Both the position numbers and the translations under genes were made by a program. A stretch of DNA of 64,000 nucleotides from Flagellimonas aequoris (lineage in GTDB: Bacteria > Bacteroidota > Bacteroidia > Flavobacteriales > Flavobacteriaceae), in assembly GCF_003584165.1 (NCBI RefSeq), contig NZ_QXFJ01000030.1, forward strand, positions 496,001-560,000, given 5' to 3'. This document shows, piece after piece, positions 36,517 to 45,015 of this stretch. Every line of letters begins with the position of its first letter. Within the stretch, counting starts at the first letter, position 1. The notes beneath the pieces were generated by a model, which saw only the letters and a list, made by a program, of their open reading frames with translations, was not told the DNA's origin and ran no database searches.

Positions 36517-36838
36517 TTTGGATGCTAATGATAATGGAATAGATGATGGCACCACATGGAGTAGGGATACTTCAAATTTTGTGGATGTAAAAAATGATAA
36601 GACCTATACCGTTGGTCAATCGTATACTTTTAAACCCTACAGACCCAATATGGCAATAGACTATGTGGAATACTATGGTACCCTTTTCGATTACAATGGT
36701 CTGCTTGGAAATGCCAATTTGGGTTCCCATACCGGGACGGTAAAGTTGGATGATTTGAAGATGAACGATGAGGTGGAATACACCTTGAGTTTCAATGTGG
36801 GAATCACGGCACACTTTAAAATGGTACGCATCAAATAA
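36485..36838 (+). pseudogene. 5'-truncated remnant of a secreted-type hypothetical gene
   Basis: The frame encodes DANDNGIDDGTTWSRDTSNF and a beta-rich part up to AHFKMVRIK. It has no ATG and no signal peptide; the only start is a TTG inside what reads as a different gene remnant on the other strand. It looks like the C-terminal part, about 105 residues, of a longer calcium-binding-like or lipoprotein gene, whose 5' end was lost. A terminator follows. A short functional protein cannot be ruled out. Confidence 0.45.
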
Positions 36839-36862
36839 GAATTTATCATGAACTATAATGAA

Positions 36863-36911
36863 GCAGTCGGCCGCTCAAGTGGGGTTCAACCATTTGATGC
36901 CGGCTGTTTTT
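36863..36911 (+). terminator. probable intrinsic terminator
   Basis: A long hairpin (CAGTCGGC ... GCCGGCTG, with an inner TCAAGTGG/CCATTTGA stem) is followed by TTTTT. It lies after the truncated gene. Confidence 0.6.
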
Positions 36912-37001
36912 ATTCCCGGAAAGATGGGAATCTGAATCTTTGAACAAATTGGGGCTAACTTTTGCAGCACTTGTATTTATTGGACGCCCATTTCATTTAT
37001 C

Positions 37002-38219
37002 TTATACCGTAAACTTTAAAATCATGCCAATGGCCAACCATATGTAGCAAACCAAGGCTGCCCATTTCAATATTTTTTCCAGTAACGGGCTTTTGGGTGC
37101 CATTTCCTTATGGTGCTTTACATTTTTCCATTTAAAAAAGCCGAAGTACAGCATCAGACCGGATAGGACAATAAAAGCCAGGTTCAGGAAAAAAGTGTAA
37201 TTCACGGAAAAGTGTTCTTTTTCTGTAATTCCCTTGTCCGTTCCCTGTGGAATCAGATTGAAGAAATCAAAACCATAATGCAACAAAAGTGATGCGGCCA
37301 CCAATGAAGTGAGCAGCAAGAAAAGGATAAAAAGAGACATTTTCCAGCCGTAATATTTGGCATTGATGCGCAATACGGGAAAAACGACCAGGTCACTGAA
37401 AATAAAGGCCATAACCCCAGCAAAACTTACTCCTTTGCCGTACAGCAAAGCGGCCAGCGGAATGTTGCCCATGGAACCAATGAAGGTTAAAAATGCAGCA
37501 ACGGGACCAACGATAACATGTTCCAGCAGTGTGAAAAAACCAAACGACTGCTCACCTTGTCCGGTATTGATAAACAGGGTTTGAAAAAAGGAATCGGGTA
37601 CAAAAGTGGCAACAATGCCCGCAATGGTAAACCCTACCGTAACATCTTTCCATACCATTTTCCATTCCATGCCATATTGCTTGCCCACCTTGGCCCATTG
37701 CTCATATGAAGTGATCTTTTCGCTGAACGACACTTTGTCCATATCCTCATCACCCGATGCATCAAGTCTTTTTTTTGCACTTTGGATCAATTTCTTTGGA
37801 TTGATGATTCGGATGAGTGCCCAGCTGGATAGAATGAGCAAAATTCCGCCCACATATTCCCCGACCACAAACTGCCATCCCAAAAAGATGGAAATGATGA
37901 TTCCAAGCTCAATGACCAGATTGGTGGATGCCAGTAAAAATGCAATGGAGGAAACAAAACTGGCCCCTTTTTTAAATAATGATTTTGAGGTGGCAAGTGC
38001 CGAAAAACTGCAGGAACTGCTTATGAAACCAAAAAAAGTGCCCAGCAAAATGCTTTTCCCCCCTTTGTCTCCTATTACCCGTTGCATCCTTTTTTCGGTG
38101 ATGAACACTTGGATCATGGAGCTTACCAAATAGCCCAGTGCAAAAGCCCATATGGCCATCCAAAAGAAACCCAAACTCGTATAAGCCGCCTTGCCCCATT
38201 CTTGCAAAAATTGATTCAT
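37002..38219 (-). CDS. permease, UPF0718/DUF318 (YraQ-like)
   Basis: A 405-residue inner-membrane protein with about 8-9 hydrophobic segments and a central hydrophilic loop (KKRLDASGDEDMDKVSFSEK). The motif FGFISSSCSFSALATSKSLF and the second repeat FLTFIGSMGNIPLAALLYGK are typical of DUF318 permeases, some of which are linked to metal or arsenic transport; the substrate here is unknown. Confidence 0.88.
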   Translation of the reverse strand: MNQFLQEWGKAAYTSLGFFWMAIWAFALGYLVSSMIQVFITEKRMQRVIGDKGGKSILLGTFFGFISSSCSFSALATSKSLFKKGASFVSSIAFLLASTNLVIELGIIISIFLGWQFVVGEYVGGILLILSSWALIRIINPKKLIQSAKKRLDASGDEDMDKVSFSEKITSYEQWAKVGKQYGMEWKMVWKDVTVGFTIAGIVATFVPDSFFQTLFINTGQGEQSFGFFTLLEHVIVGPVAAFLTFIGSMGNIPLAALLYGKGVSFAGVMAFIFSDLVVFPVLRINAKYYGWKMSLFILFLLLTSLVAASLLLHYGFDFFNLIPQGTDKGITEKEHFSVNYTFFLNLAFIVLSGLMLYFGFFKWKNVKHHKEMAPKSPLLEKILKWAALVCYIWLAIGMILKFTV

Positions 38220-38361
38220 GGATACCTTTGATTTTATCGGTTCAAAAAAAATGTTGTCCCTATTATCGAGTGATTATAAGTTCAAGGATTTTTTTTGCAA
38301 TTCAAAGGAATGCTGCAGTAATTATGAAGGTTTGTCAACATTAGGACCCTAAAACCGATAA

Positions 38362-38387
38362 AAAAAGCCGCTAAAAGCGGCTTTTTG
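38362..38387 (-). terminator. intrinsic terminator of the Gfo/Idh/MocA gene
   Basis: AAAAGCCGCT - AAA - AGCGGCTTTTT hairpin with T run on both strands, between the permease start and the oxidoreductase stop. Confidence 0.85.
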
Positions 38388-38410
38388 TTTTTATGTTATG
38401 TGGTGTAAGG

Positions 38411-39868
38411 TTATACTTCCCAACCTTCTCGATAGGTACGGGTAACAAACTGGTTGGCATCTTCAAAGTTGGTGATCTTCATGTTGTCGCCATCCCAAAT
38501 CAGTTTTCTTCTTCCATAAAATTCCATCTGACCTTCTGGGTTTTCTTTGCGTAACATATAACTACGGATGGCCAAGTTGCCCATCAAAACCGTTTCTGTC
38601 ATAGGTCCTGCATAATCGAAAGAGGAGGTAAGCCCTAGGTGTTCCTCACTTCCAAATCCTGCTTTACAGGCATCCACCCATTTGCGCTGGTGCCCGTATT
38701 CCGGTTCAGGCATCTCTTCTACTTCGGGACCGAATTCAGTGGTACCATCGTTCAAATATAATTTGGGTGTCAACGGAGAACTGTCATTGATGTTGGTGGA
38801 AATGACACCGTTTTCACCATGGATCAATACCCCATTATAACTACCGGGGCCTCCTATATCACTGTCGGCGGGAATAATTTCGGGGTGAGAAGGACGTATA
38901 CCACCATCGCTCCAAGTCATGATCAATGGAGATCCTGTTTTGTCCGTGGCTTCATAACTTAGGGTGATGAAGGAAGATGCAGGACAACCTTCTGGATGGT
39001 AATCCGGGGTCCACATTTGGGAGAACACCGTACCCACACTACATTCAGCAGAAGTAGGATAGCCCAATTTCAAGGTTCGATAAGGAATGTCCACCAAGTG
39101 ACAACCTACATCTCCCAAGGCACCGGTACCGTAATCCCACCATCCTCTCCAGTTGAACGGGTGAAGGTTGGGCGTATAGGGCTTCATGGGTGCTGGCCCC
39201 AACCACAGGTTCCAATCCAGGTCCGCTGGTTTACTAGCCGGGTCTGGCTCGGGCATGGCATATCCTTGTGGCCAAACGGGCCTATTGGTCCAAATTTCCA
39301 CTTTGGTGATTTTTCCCAATGATCCAGAGTCTACCCATTTTTGGACCATGCCCAGAAGTGGGTTAGATCCCCCTTGGTTCCCCATCTGGGTCACAACTTG
39401 TTTGTCTCTTGCCATTTGGGTCAAGATACGTGCTTCACGAATATTGTGGGTCAAAGGTTTTTGCACATATACGTGTTTGCCCAGTCCCATGGCATAGGCA
39501 GCAGCTGGACCGTGCACATGATCTGGTGTACTGATGGTGACGGCATCAATGCCTTTCATCTTATCCAGCATTTCACGATAATCATTGAACAGTTTGGCTT
39601 TTGGGAAACGTTCCACCGACCTTTTGGCAGAACCGGAAAAATCGACATCGCAAAGCGCCACTACGCGTTCACGGCCGTCCACCGAGGCATTTGCAATATC
39701 ACTGGCACCTTTACCGCCCGCTCCAATGGCCGCCAAATGCAGGCGGTCACTAGGGGCCAAATAACCAGGGCCACCGAGTACATGGCGTGGCACAATAAAA
39801 ATGCTAGAGGCCATTGCGGTGTTTTTAATGAAGTTTCGTCTAGTTGTGGAGGATGCTTTTTCTTTCAT
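38411..39868 (-). CDS. Gfo/Idh/MocA family oxidoreductase, Tat-exported
   Basis: A 485-residue NAD(P)-dependent oxidoreductase of the Gfo/Idh/MocA family. The N-terminus TTRRNFIKNTAMASSIFIVP is a twin-arginine signal, so the folded enzyme is exported with cofactor. LHLAAIGAGGKGASDIANAS is the dinucleotide-binding loop, and STPDHVHGPAAAYAMGLGKHV plus VQKPLTHN (the EKP-like motif) follow. The C-terminal half is the substrate domain. It probably acts on a sugar or sugar derivative. Monocistronic with a terminator. Confidence 0.92.
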   Translation of the reverse strand: MKEKASSTTRRNFIKNTAMASSIFIVPRHVLGGPGYLAPSDRLHLAAIGAGGKGASDIANASVDGRERVVALCDVDFSGSAKRSVERFPKAKLFNDYREMLDKMKGIDAVTISTPDHVHGPAAAYAMGLGKHVYVQKPLTHNIREARILTQMARDKQVVTQMGNQGGSNPLLGMVQKWVDSGSLGKITKVEIWTNRPVWPQGYAMPEPDPASKPADLDWNLWLGPAPMKPYTPNLHPFNWRGWWDYGTGALGDVGCHLVDIPYRTLKLGYPTSAECSVGTVFSQMWTPDYHPEGCPASSFITLSYEATDKTGSPLIMTWSDGGIRPSHPEIIPADSDIGGPGSYNGVLIHGENGVISTNINDSSPLTPKLYLNDGTTEFGPEVEEMPEPEYGHQRKWVDACKAGFGSEEHLGLTSSFDYAGPMTETVLMGNLAIRSYMLRKENPEGQMEFYGRRKLIWDGDNMKITNFEDANQFVTRTYREGWEV

Positions 39869-40027
39869 CTTTTTACGTGATTGTCATAGAAGTTTGGACA
39901 ACAAGGTAAAAAAATAATAATGAGAATGTTGTTCATTTCACAAGGATAATGTGAAAATTCATGAATGATATGATCCGTTGGTCTTCGATGGGTTATAATT
40001 GGCAAAAAAATAGCACTAATCACAGGG

Positions 40028-40069
40028 AGATTTCGCATGGGTCATCGTACCCCTCATTTTGAAATGACG
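40028..40069. repeat. degenerate copy of the TGTCATTTCGAA repeat (locus D)
   Basis: AGATTTCGC ... CATTTTGAAATGACG resembles the right arm of the repeat at 9852-9913 with an extra about 14 bp inside. It lies in the 208-bp gap between the oxidoreductase and mutS2, where nothing else was seen. Confidence 0.45.
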
Positions 40070-40076
40070 TTTGGGT

Positions 40077-42248
40077 TTATTTTTTGGCCTCCACCAGCTC
40101 CAATTGGTCCACACTCACATTGGTGGTGAACATACCATAATTGACCACAGCCTTCCCTTTTTCAAGGGTATCTATGCTGCCCACCGCTTTACCGTCCATC
40201 AAACGGACGCGGTCGCCAATTTTGAACACGGGACGGGGTTTGTTCTTTTCGGCTTGAACTTCCTTTTTCTTTTTGACGATTTTCTCTACTCGAACCTGTT
40301 TGATTTCCTGTTCCAGTTCTTGGGCCACTTGTTTTTGCTGATTCTGCTTTTCCTTGGCTTTTTTGGCCGAGGTCTTTTTGCGTTTACTGTTCTCGGTTTC
40401 CACGATTCGCAGCAATTCCGAAATCAGAGGGCGTTTTTTGTGGTCAATGAAATATTGTTCCGCAATCGTATTGACTTTATTGCCCAATTGGATCATCCGT
40501 TGGTTGTGGTCGTATAGTTCTTGGTAACTCTCCAATTTGGTCTTTATCTTGGAGTTGAGTTGTTCCAATCGATCTGCCTCTTCCCGGGCCTTGGTTTCCT
40601 CTTCCTGGAGTCGGGTTCCCGTTTGCACCATTTTGCTACGTTCTTTTTGCAGTTTGGCAATGGTGGCGTCGAAACGGACCTTACCCCGTTCAATCTTCTT
40701 TTTGGCTTTGTTGATTAAAGAGTAGGGGATGCCGTTTTTTTGGGCCACCTCAAATGTAAAGGAGCTCCCCGCTTCACCCAAAACCAATTGAAAAGTGGGT
40801 TCCAGGGTTTTGGAATTGAACAGCATATTGGCGTTTGTGGCGTGGGGCAATTCATTTGCCAGTGCCTTCAAATTGGCATAGTGGGTGGTGATGACACCGT
40901 AGGCTTCCCGTTCGTAGAAGACTTCCAAAAAAGCTTCGGCCAAGGCGCCTCCCAATTCAGGGTCACTACCCGTACCGAACTCATCGATCAAGAACAAGGT
41001 TTCGTTATTGCACTTCTTTAAGAAGTGGTTCATGTTCTTGAGTCGATAACTGTATGTACTTAAATGATTTTCAATGGATTGATTATCTCCAATATCCGTC
41101 AGGATTTTATCGAACAAACACACGGAACTACGCTCGTGCACGGGAATCAACATGCCACTTTGAAGCATCACCTGCAATAGGCCAATGGTCTTTAAAGTGA
41201 TGCTTTTTCCCCCGGCATTAGGCCCGGAAATAACGATGATTCGGTTCTCCGGATGTAGTTTAATGGTCTGCGGCCAGGTCTTTTCCAGCTTTCGCTTGTT
41301 GGAAAGATAGAGCAGGGGATGATAGGCCTCTCGGAGATACAATTCCCTAGTCTCGTTGATTTCCGGAAGCACCCCGTTCATCTCATTGGCATATTTGGCC
41401 TTGGCAGCGGTGATATCAATATCCGTCAAATATGCCTGATATTCCTTGAGTAAAATGGCAAAGGGTCGGATTTGATCAGTGAGTTGGTTGAGGATACGTT
41501 GGATTTCCTCCTTTTCTTCAAATTCGAGGTTGTTGAGTTCCCGGGCATAGGCCAAGGTGGTTTCCGGCACAATGTACACGATGCTTCCTGTTTTGGAAGT
41601 GCCCATCACGGTACCCTTTACCTTTTTGCGGTGCATGGCCTTAACAGCCAGAACCCGACGGTTTTCTACCACGGACTCCCGAATCTCATCCAAAAAATCC
41701 AAGGATTGGTAACGCCCCAAGGCGGCCCCAAAACTTTGGTTGATCTTGCCCCGAACTTCGTTGATTTGGCTTCGGATGTGTCTTAGTTCGTCAGAAGCGT
41801 TGTCCTTGATTTCCCCAAATTTATCAATGACGATATCAATGGCTTCCGGAATCTCGGTGTTGTACTCCAGTACTTCAGACTTTTGGAACAGCAAGGGATA
41901 GTACTCCTTGAATTTTTTCAAAAACTTCTGGTGGATGGTGACCGTTTTGCAGATGCTTCCAATTTTTCGAAAACCAGTGATCTCCAGTGTGCTGTTCTCA
42001 ATCTTTAAAAGCCCCAATTCGGGGTTGATTTGGTCGAATCCGTGATTGGGAATACGGTTGTCGTTGGAAAACGATGCCAAGTATTCGGAAGTTTGGCCCA
42101 AACGCTCCAATAAATCCTCCCTGTTTGGGATGGGGACAATATCCAAAGCCTGTTCCTTGCCCAGTTCGGTATTGCACCGGGCGGAAATCTGTTGTAATAC
42201 CGTCGGAAACTCGAGGTCTTGAAGTGTTTTTGGGTGAATGTTATGCAT
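40077..42248 (-). CDS. MutS2-family DNA-repair ATPase lacking the Smr domain
   Basis: A 723-residue MutS2-type protein. It has the core/lever helices, the Walker A GPNAGGKSITLKTIGLLQVM (about 330-350), Walker B-like TLFLIDEFGTGSDPELGG, and long coiled coil (about 515-660, rich in K/E). Canonical MutS2 (about 780 residues) ends in an Smr endonuclease domain; here the C-terminus is only KIGDRVRLMDGKAVGSIDTL and no Smr is present. So it probably acts as a branch-DNA- or ribosome-binding ATPase, not a nuclease. Confidence 0.9.
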   Translation of the reverse strand: MHNIHPKTLQDLEFPTVLQQISARCNTELGKEQALDIVPIPNREDLLERLGQTSEYLASFSNDNRIPNHGFDQINPELGLLKIENSTLEITGFRKIGSICKTVTIHQKFLKKFKEYYPLLFQKSEVLEYNTEIPEAIDIVIDKFGEIKDNASDELRHIRSQINEVRGKINQSFGAALGRYQSLDFLDEIRESVVENRRVLAVKAMHRKKVKGTVMGTSKTGSIVYIVPETTLAYARELNNLEFEEKEEIQRILNQLTDQIRPFAILLKEYQAYLTDIDITAAKAKYANEMNGVLPEINETRELYLREAYHPLLYLSNKRKLEKTWPQTIKLHPENRIIVISGPNAGGKSITLKTIGLLQVMLQSGMLIPVHERSSVCLFDKILTDIGDNQSIENHLSTYSYRLKNMNHFLKKCNNETLFLIDEFGTGSDPELGGALAEAFLEVFYEREAYGVITTHYANLKALANELPHATNANMLFNSKTLEPTFQLVLGEAGSSFTFEVAQKNGIPYSLINKAKKKIERGKVRFDATIAKLQKERSKMVQTGTRLQEEETKAREEADRLEQLNSKIKTKLESYQELYDHNQRMIQLGNKVNTIAEQYFIDHKKRPLISELLRIVETENSKRKKTSAKKAKEKQNQQKQVAQELEQEIKQVRVEKIVKKKKEVQAEKNKPRPVFKIGDRVRLMDGKAVGSIDTLEKGKAVVNYGMFTTNVSVDQLELVEAKK

Positions 42249-42356
42249 CTTTTTTCACTAGCAGCGCAAAGATAGGATTTTGTATGAAGTGGTCATGCAA
42301 AACGGCAGGCAATGCTTACATTTGAGAATTCCTGTTTCGCTTCTAAAATAAATTAT

Positions 42357-42461
42357 ATGAAGAACGACCACACATTGATCTATGTGATTGCCGGTATTAT
42401 TTTGCTCCACTTTGTGGCGGGGATTGCTTATCTGATCTACAAATTGACCAAAAAGAAGTAA
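42357..42461 (+). CDS. 34-residue single-pass membrane microprotein
   Basis: The ORF encodes MKNDHTLIYVIAGIILLHFV...YLIYKLTKKK, a start ATG, one hydrophobic segment (about 8-27) and a positive tail. It stops 6 bp before the ung ATG, so it should be co-transcribed with ung. It is too short for usual gene callers. Function unknown. Confidence 0.6.
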   Translation: MKNDHTLIYVIAGIILLHFVAGIAYLIYKLTKKK

Positions 42462-42467
42462 TCGGCT

Positions 42468-43133
42468 ATGGACGTGAATATAGAACCTAGCTGGAAAGCA
42501 CACTTAAAACCAGAGTTCGAAAAACCTTATTTTCAACAATTGGCCCAATTTGTAAAGCAGGAATATCAGCAAAGCACCTGTTACCCAAAGGGTAAGGATA
42601 TTTTTTCCGCTTTTGATCATTGTCCTTTCCAAGAAACCAAAGTGGTCATCATCGGTCAAGATCCATATCATGGCCCTGGGCAGGCCAACGGCCTTTGTTT
42701 TTCGGTGAAGGACGGGATTCCGCACCCACCTTCCTTGGTCAATATTTTCAAGGAAATCAAAACGGATGTTGAAAAGCCCTATCCTGCCAGTGGTAATTTG
42801 GAACGTTGGGCCGATCAGGGCGTGCTATTGTTGAATGCCACCCTGACCGTACGGGCCCATCAAGCGGGAAGCCACCAGAACAAAGGCTGGGAAACTTTCA
42901 CGGATGCTGTGATCAAAACAGTATCTGCCGAGTTGGAAGGGGTTGTTTTTCTTCTATGGGGCGGTTTTGCCAAAAAGAAGGCAGCTTTGATCGATAAATC
43001 GAAACACCATATCCTAACTTCAGGGCATCCATCACCCCTAAGTGCCAATAGGGGGCTTTGGTTCGGTAACAATCACTTTAGCAAGACCAATGCTTTATTG
43101 AACCGCATGGGGAAACAGCCCATTGACTGGTAG
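42468..43133 (+). CDS. ung: uracil-DNA glycosylase
   Basis: A 221-residue family-1 uracil-DNA glycosylase, removing uracil from DNA in base-excision repair. The catalytic water-activating loop is VVIIGQDPYHGPGQANGLCF (about 61-80), the uracil-binding LLLNATLTVR, and the DNA-intercalation loop HPSPLSANRG (about 187-196) contains the catalytic His. Length matches the family. Confidence 0.96.
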   Translation: MDVNIEPSWKAHLKPEFEKPYFQQLAQFVKQEYQQSTCYPKGKDIFSAFDHCPFQETKVVIIGQDPYHGPGQANGLCFSVKDGIPHPPSLVNIFKEIKTDVEKPYPASGNLERWADQGVLLLNATLTVRAHQAGSHQNKGWETFTDAVIKTVSAELEGVVFLLWGGFAKKKAALIDKSKHHILTSGHPSPLSANRGLWFGNNHFSKTNALLNRMGKQPIDW

Positions 43134-43183
43134 TTGGTTTGGATATTTGGATTGTTGGATTCTTTTGAAAAAGAAAACAAAGT

Positions 43184-43205
43184 TGGCTGAGCATAGTCGA
43201 AGCCA
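43184..43205. repeat. short copy of the GAGCnnAGTCGA repeat family (locus C)
   Basis: TGGCTGAGCATAGTCGAAGCCA has 5-bp inverted ends (TGGCT/AGCCA) around GAGCATAGTCGA, which resembles GAGCGCAGTCGA in the repeat at 56551. It lies just after the ABC substrate-binding protein gene. Confidence 0.5.
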
Positions 43206-43207
43206 CT

Positions 43208-44056
43208 TTAATCCCAAAGAAATTCTGATGCGTCCTTGATTTGTGCTATCAAATTAAGGTCGAACAGCCTTTTCTGGACTTCGTTCAGGGTTTCCGTGGC
43301 CAGTTGTTCTTGGCCCCAAGTAGTTTTCGAAAGCCATTCCTGAATGTCTTCCAATTTCTGTTCATATCGATTGGCCAAGGTTCTATCTATGCTCGGAATC
43401 TGTTTGAACTCTTCTGTGTAGGTATTGATGACCTCTAGAATATGTCGCAACAATCCTGAATGGGATTCGAGAAATGCATTGGTGGCGGCAATCACAAAAC
43501 ACGGCCATGGGGTAGGGCAATCGCCCACTCTTTTGAATATACCCTGGTCTACCAAAGGTTTGGTAGTGAAGTGTTCCCACATGAAATAGGCATTGGAACC
43601 CGAAGTCAAGTTTTCCACGGCACCATCTAGATTATTGATGATCTCAAACTGGAGTTTTTCAGTGCCCCAGCCTTGGTTTTGCGCATTGATATAGGCCATG
43701 AGGTGACTGCCACTCCCCAAGCGGCTTATCGCCACTTTGTCATTCTCAATATCCTTGATCGATTTTCTTGTGCTACTAGCGGCTACATGGATGCCCCAAA
43801 GCAAGGGGGAGGCTACAAAGACTTGCGCAATCTTACTGGGATTGCCCTGTGAAATGCTTTTGACCATACCCTCGGTCAAGATAATGGCTAGATCGGTTTC
43901 CCCGTTCTGAAGCATTTGGGCCATTTTTCCGGTGCCTTCGGGTACATCGGTCCAATCCAGTTGGATGCCACGGTCTTCAAAGGCGCCATCTTCCATGGCA
44001 AGGTGCCAAGGAAGGTTGAAATGTTCGGGAACTCCAATAATTTTTACTTTTTTCAT
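43208..44056 (-). CDS. substrate-binding protein-like (NMT1/SsuA type), cytoplasmic
   Basis: A 282-residue periplasmic-binding-protein fold protein: GVPEHFNLPWHLAMEDGAFE, LAIILTEGMVKSIS and GSGSHLMAYINAQNQGW are typical of NMT1/SsuA-like ABC substrate-binding proteins. There is no signal peptide (it starts MKKVKIIGVPEHF), and no ABC permease or ATPase lies near. It therefore may work as a cytoplasmic ligand binder or a MqnA/thiamine-type enzyme; the ligand is unknown. Confidence 0.85.
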   Translation of the reverse strand: MKKVKIIGVPEHFNLPWHLAMEDGAFEDRGIQLDWTDVPEGTGKMAQMLQNGETDLAIILTEGMVKSISQGNPSKIAQVFVASPLLWGIHVAASSTRKSIKDIENDKVAISRLGSGSHLMAYINAQNQGWGTEKLQFEIINNLDGAVENLTSGSNAYFMWEHFTTKPLVDQGIFKRVGDCPTPWPCFVIAATNAFLESHSGLLRHILEVINTYTEEFKQIPSIDRTLANRYEQKLEDIQEWLSKTTWGQEQLATETLNEVQKRLFDLNLIAQIKDASEFLWD

Positions 44057-44127
44057 GTAGGTGATACTAGGTGTTGTCTAAAATATGGATTCCAATCGGT
44101 ATTTTTTATAAAATAACCTTTGAAAAA

Positions 44128-45012
44128 TTATACCAGTTGACTTTGTGCTATTTTTTCCAGAGTGTACTGGATCAATGCATCTATGGACTGCCTACCTTGT
44201 TTGGAAAATTCCTTGTTAGGTCGGTTGGCCAATATCACGTTGAGGGAAATAGAGCGGTGTCCAAGCATTTTGGCAAGTCCGTACATGGCGGCTGTCTCCA
44301 TTTCAAGGTTCGTAATACGTTGGTCTTGATAAGAAAACGATGCCAATTTTTCATTGAAATCGGGAATCTTGGTCTGCAAGCGAAGCGACCTTCCCTGAGG
44401 ACCATAAAAACCTGAATTTGTTCCTGTTATACCAAATCGTATACGATTTGAAGAGAAAATATCAATCAAATCTGGGTCGGCATCCGCCACATAAGGGTGG
44501 ATGTTATGCCTGTCCCAACCCAAATAATCATTGAGTGATTTTTCCAACGCATGGTTTCTTACGTGTCCAGACTCATAAAAGTGCAAAAGGCCATCAAATC
44601 CAATACCGGAACTGCTCATCAAAAAGGAGTCAACCGGGATATCGGTCTGGATAGATCCCGAAGTACCAATCCGTATAATATTCAATTGCGCTTTTTGGTC
44701 TTTTATCTTCCTGGTTTGAAAATCGATGTTGGCCAAGGCGTCCAACTCATTGAAAACAATATCGATATTGTCCGTTCCGATACCTGTGGAAAGCACGGTT
44801 ATCCGTTTTCCACCATAATGCCCGGTATGGGTCACAAATTCCCTTTTGGTCTTTTGGATTTCGATGGAATCAAAGTGTTGGGACACCTGTGAAACGCGTC
44901 CAGGATCACCAACAGTAATGATGATAGGGGAAATATCCTGAGGTAGGAGGTTGAGATGGTAAATGCTGCCATCAGGGTTCAGAATAAGTTCTGAGCTGCC
45001 CAAAGAGGCCAT
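44128..45012 (-). CDS. nucleoside phosphorylase (uridine phosphorylase-like)
   Basis: A 294-residue purine/pyrimidine nucleoside phosphorylase family protein. TVGDPGRVSQVSQHFDS is the phosphate-binding start, VLSTGIGTDNIDIVF and IRIGTSGSIQTDIPV are core motifs, and ITNLEMETAAMYGLAKMLGH (about 245-265) contains the ribose-binding ExE. It splits nucleosides with phosphate to give base and ribose-1-phosphate. Downstream of the DUF1835 gene by 3 bp, so co-transcribed. Confidence 0.9.
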   Translation of the reverse strand: MASLGSSELILNPDGSIYHLNLLPQDISPIIITVGDPGRVSQVSQHFDSIEIQKTKREFVTHTGHYGGKRITVLSTGIGTDNIDIVFNELDALANIDFQTRKIKDQKAQLNIIRIGTSGSIQTDIPVDSFLMSSSGIGFDGLLHFYESGHVRNHALEKSLNDYLGWDRHNIHPYVADADPDLIDIFSSNRIRFGITGTNSGFYGPQGRSLRLQTKIPDFNEKLASFSYQDQRITNLEMETAAMYGLAKMLGHRSISLNVILANRPNKEFSKQGRQSIDALIQYTLEKIAQSQLV

Positions 45013-45015
45013 TCA

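Noticed and set aside
37606..38133. 175-residue antisense frame in the permease gene
   Set aside because: Shadow of a membrane protein gene.
39341..39880. 179-residue antisense frame in the Gfo/Idh/MocA gene
   Set aside because: Shadow; overlaps the Tat signal region.
42468..43133. ung as part of the LexA-like regulon
   Set aside because: No TGGAAATAATCCA-like site was seen upstream of ung or uvrA.
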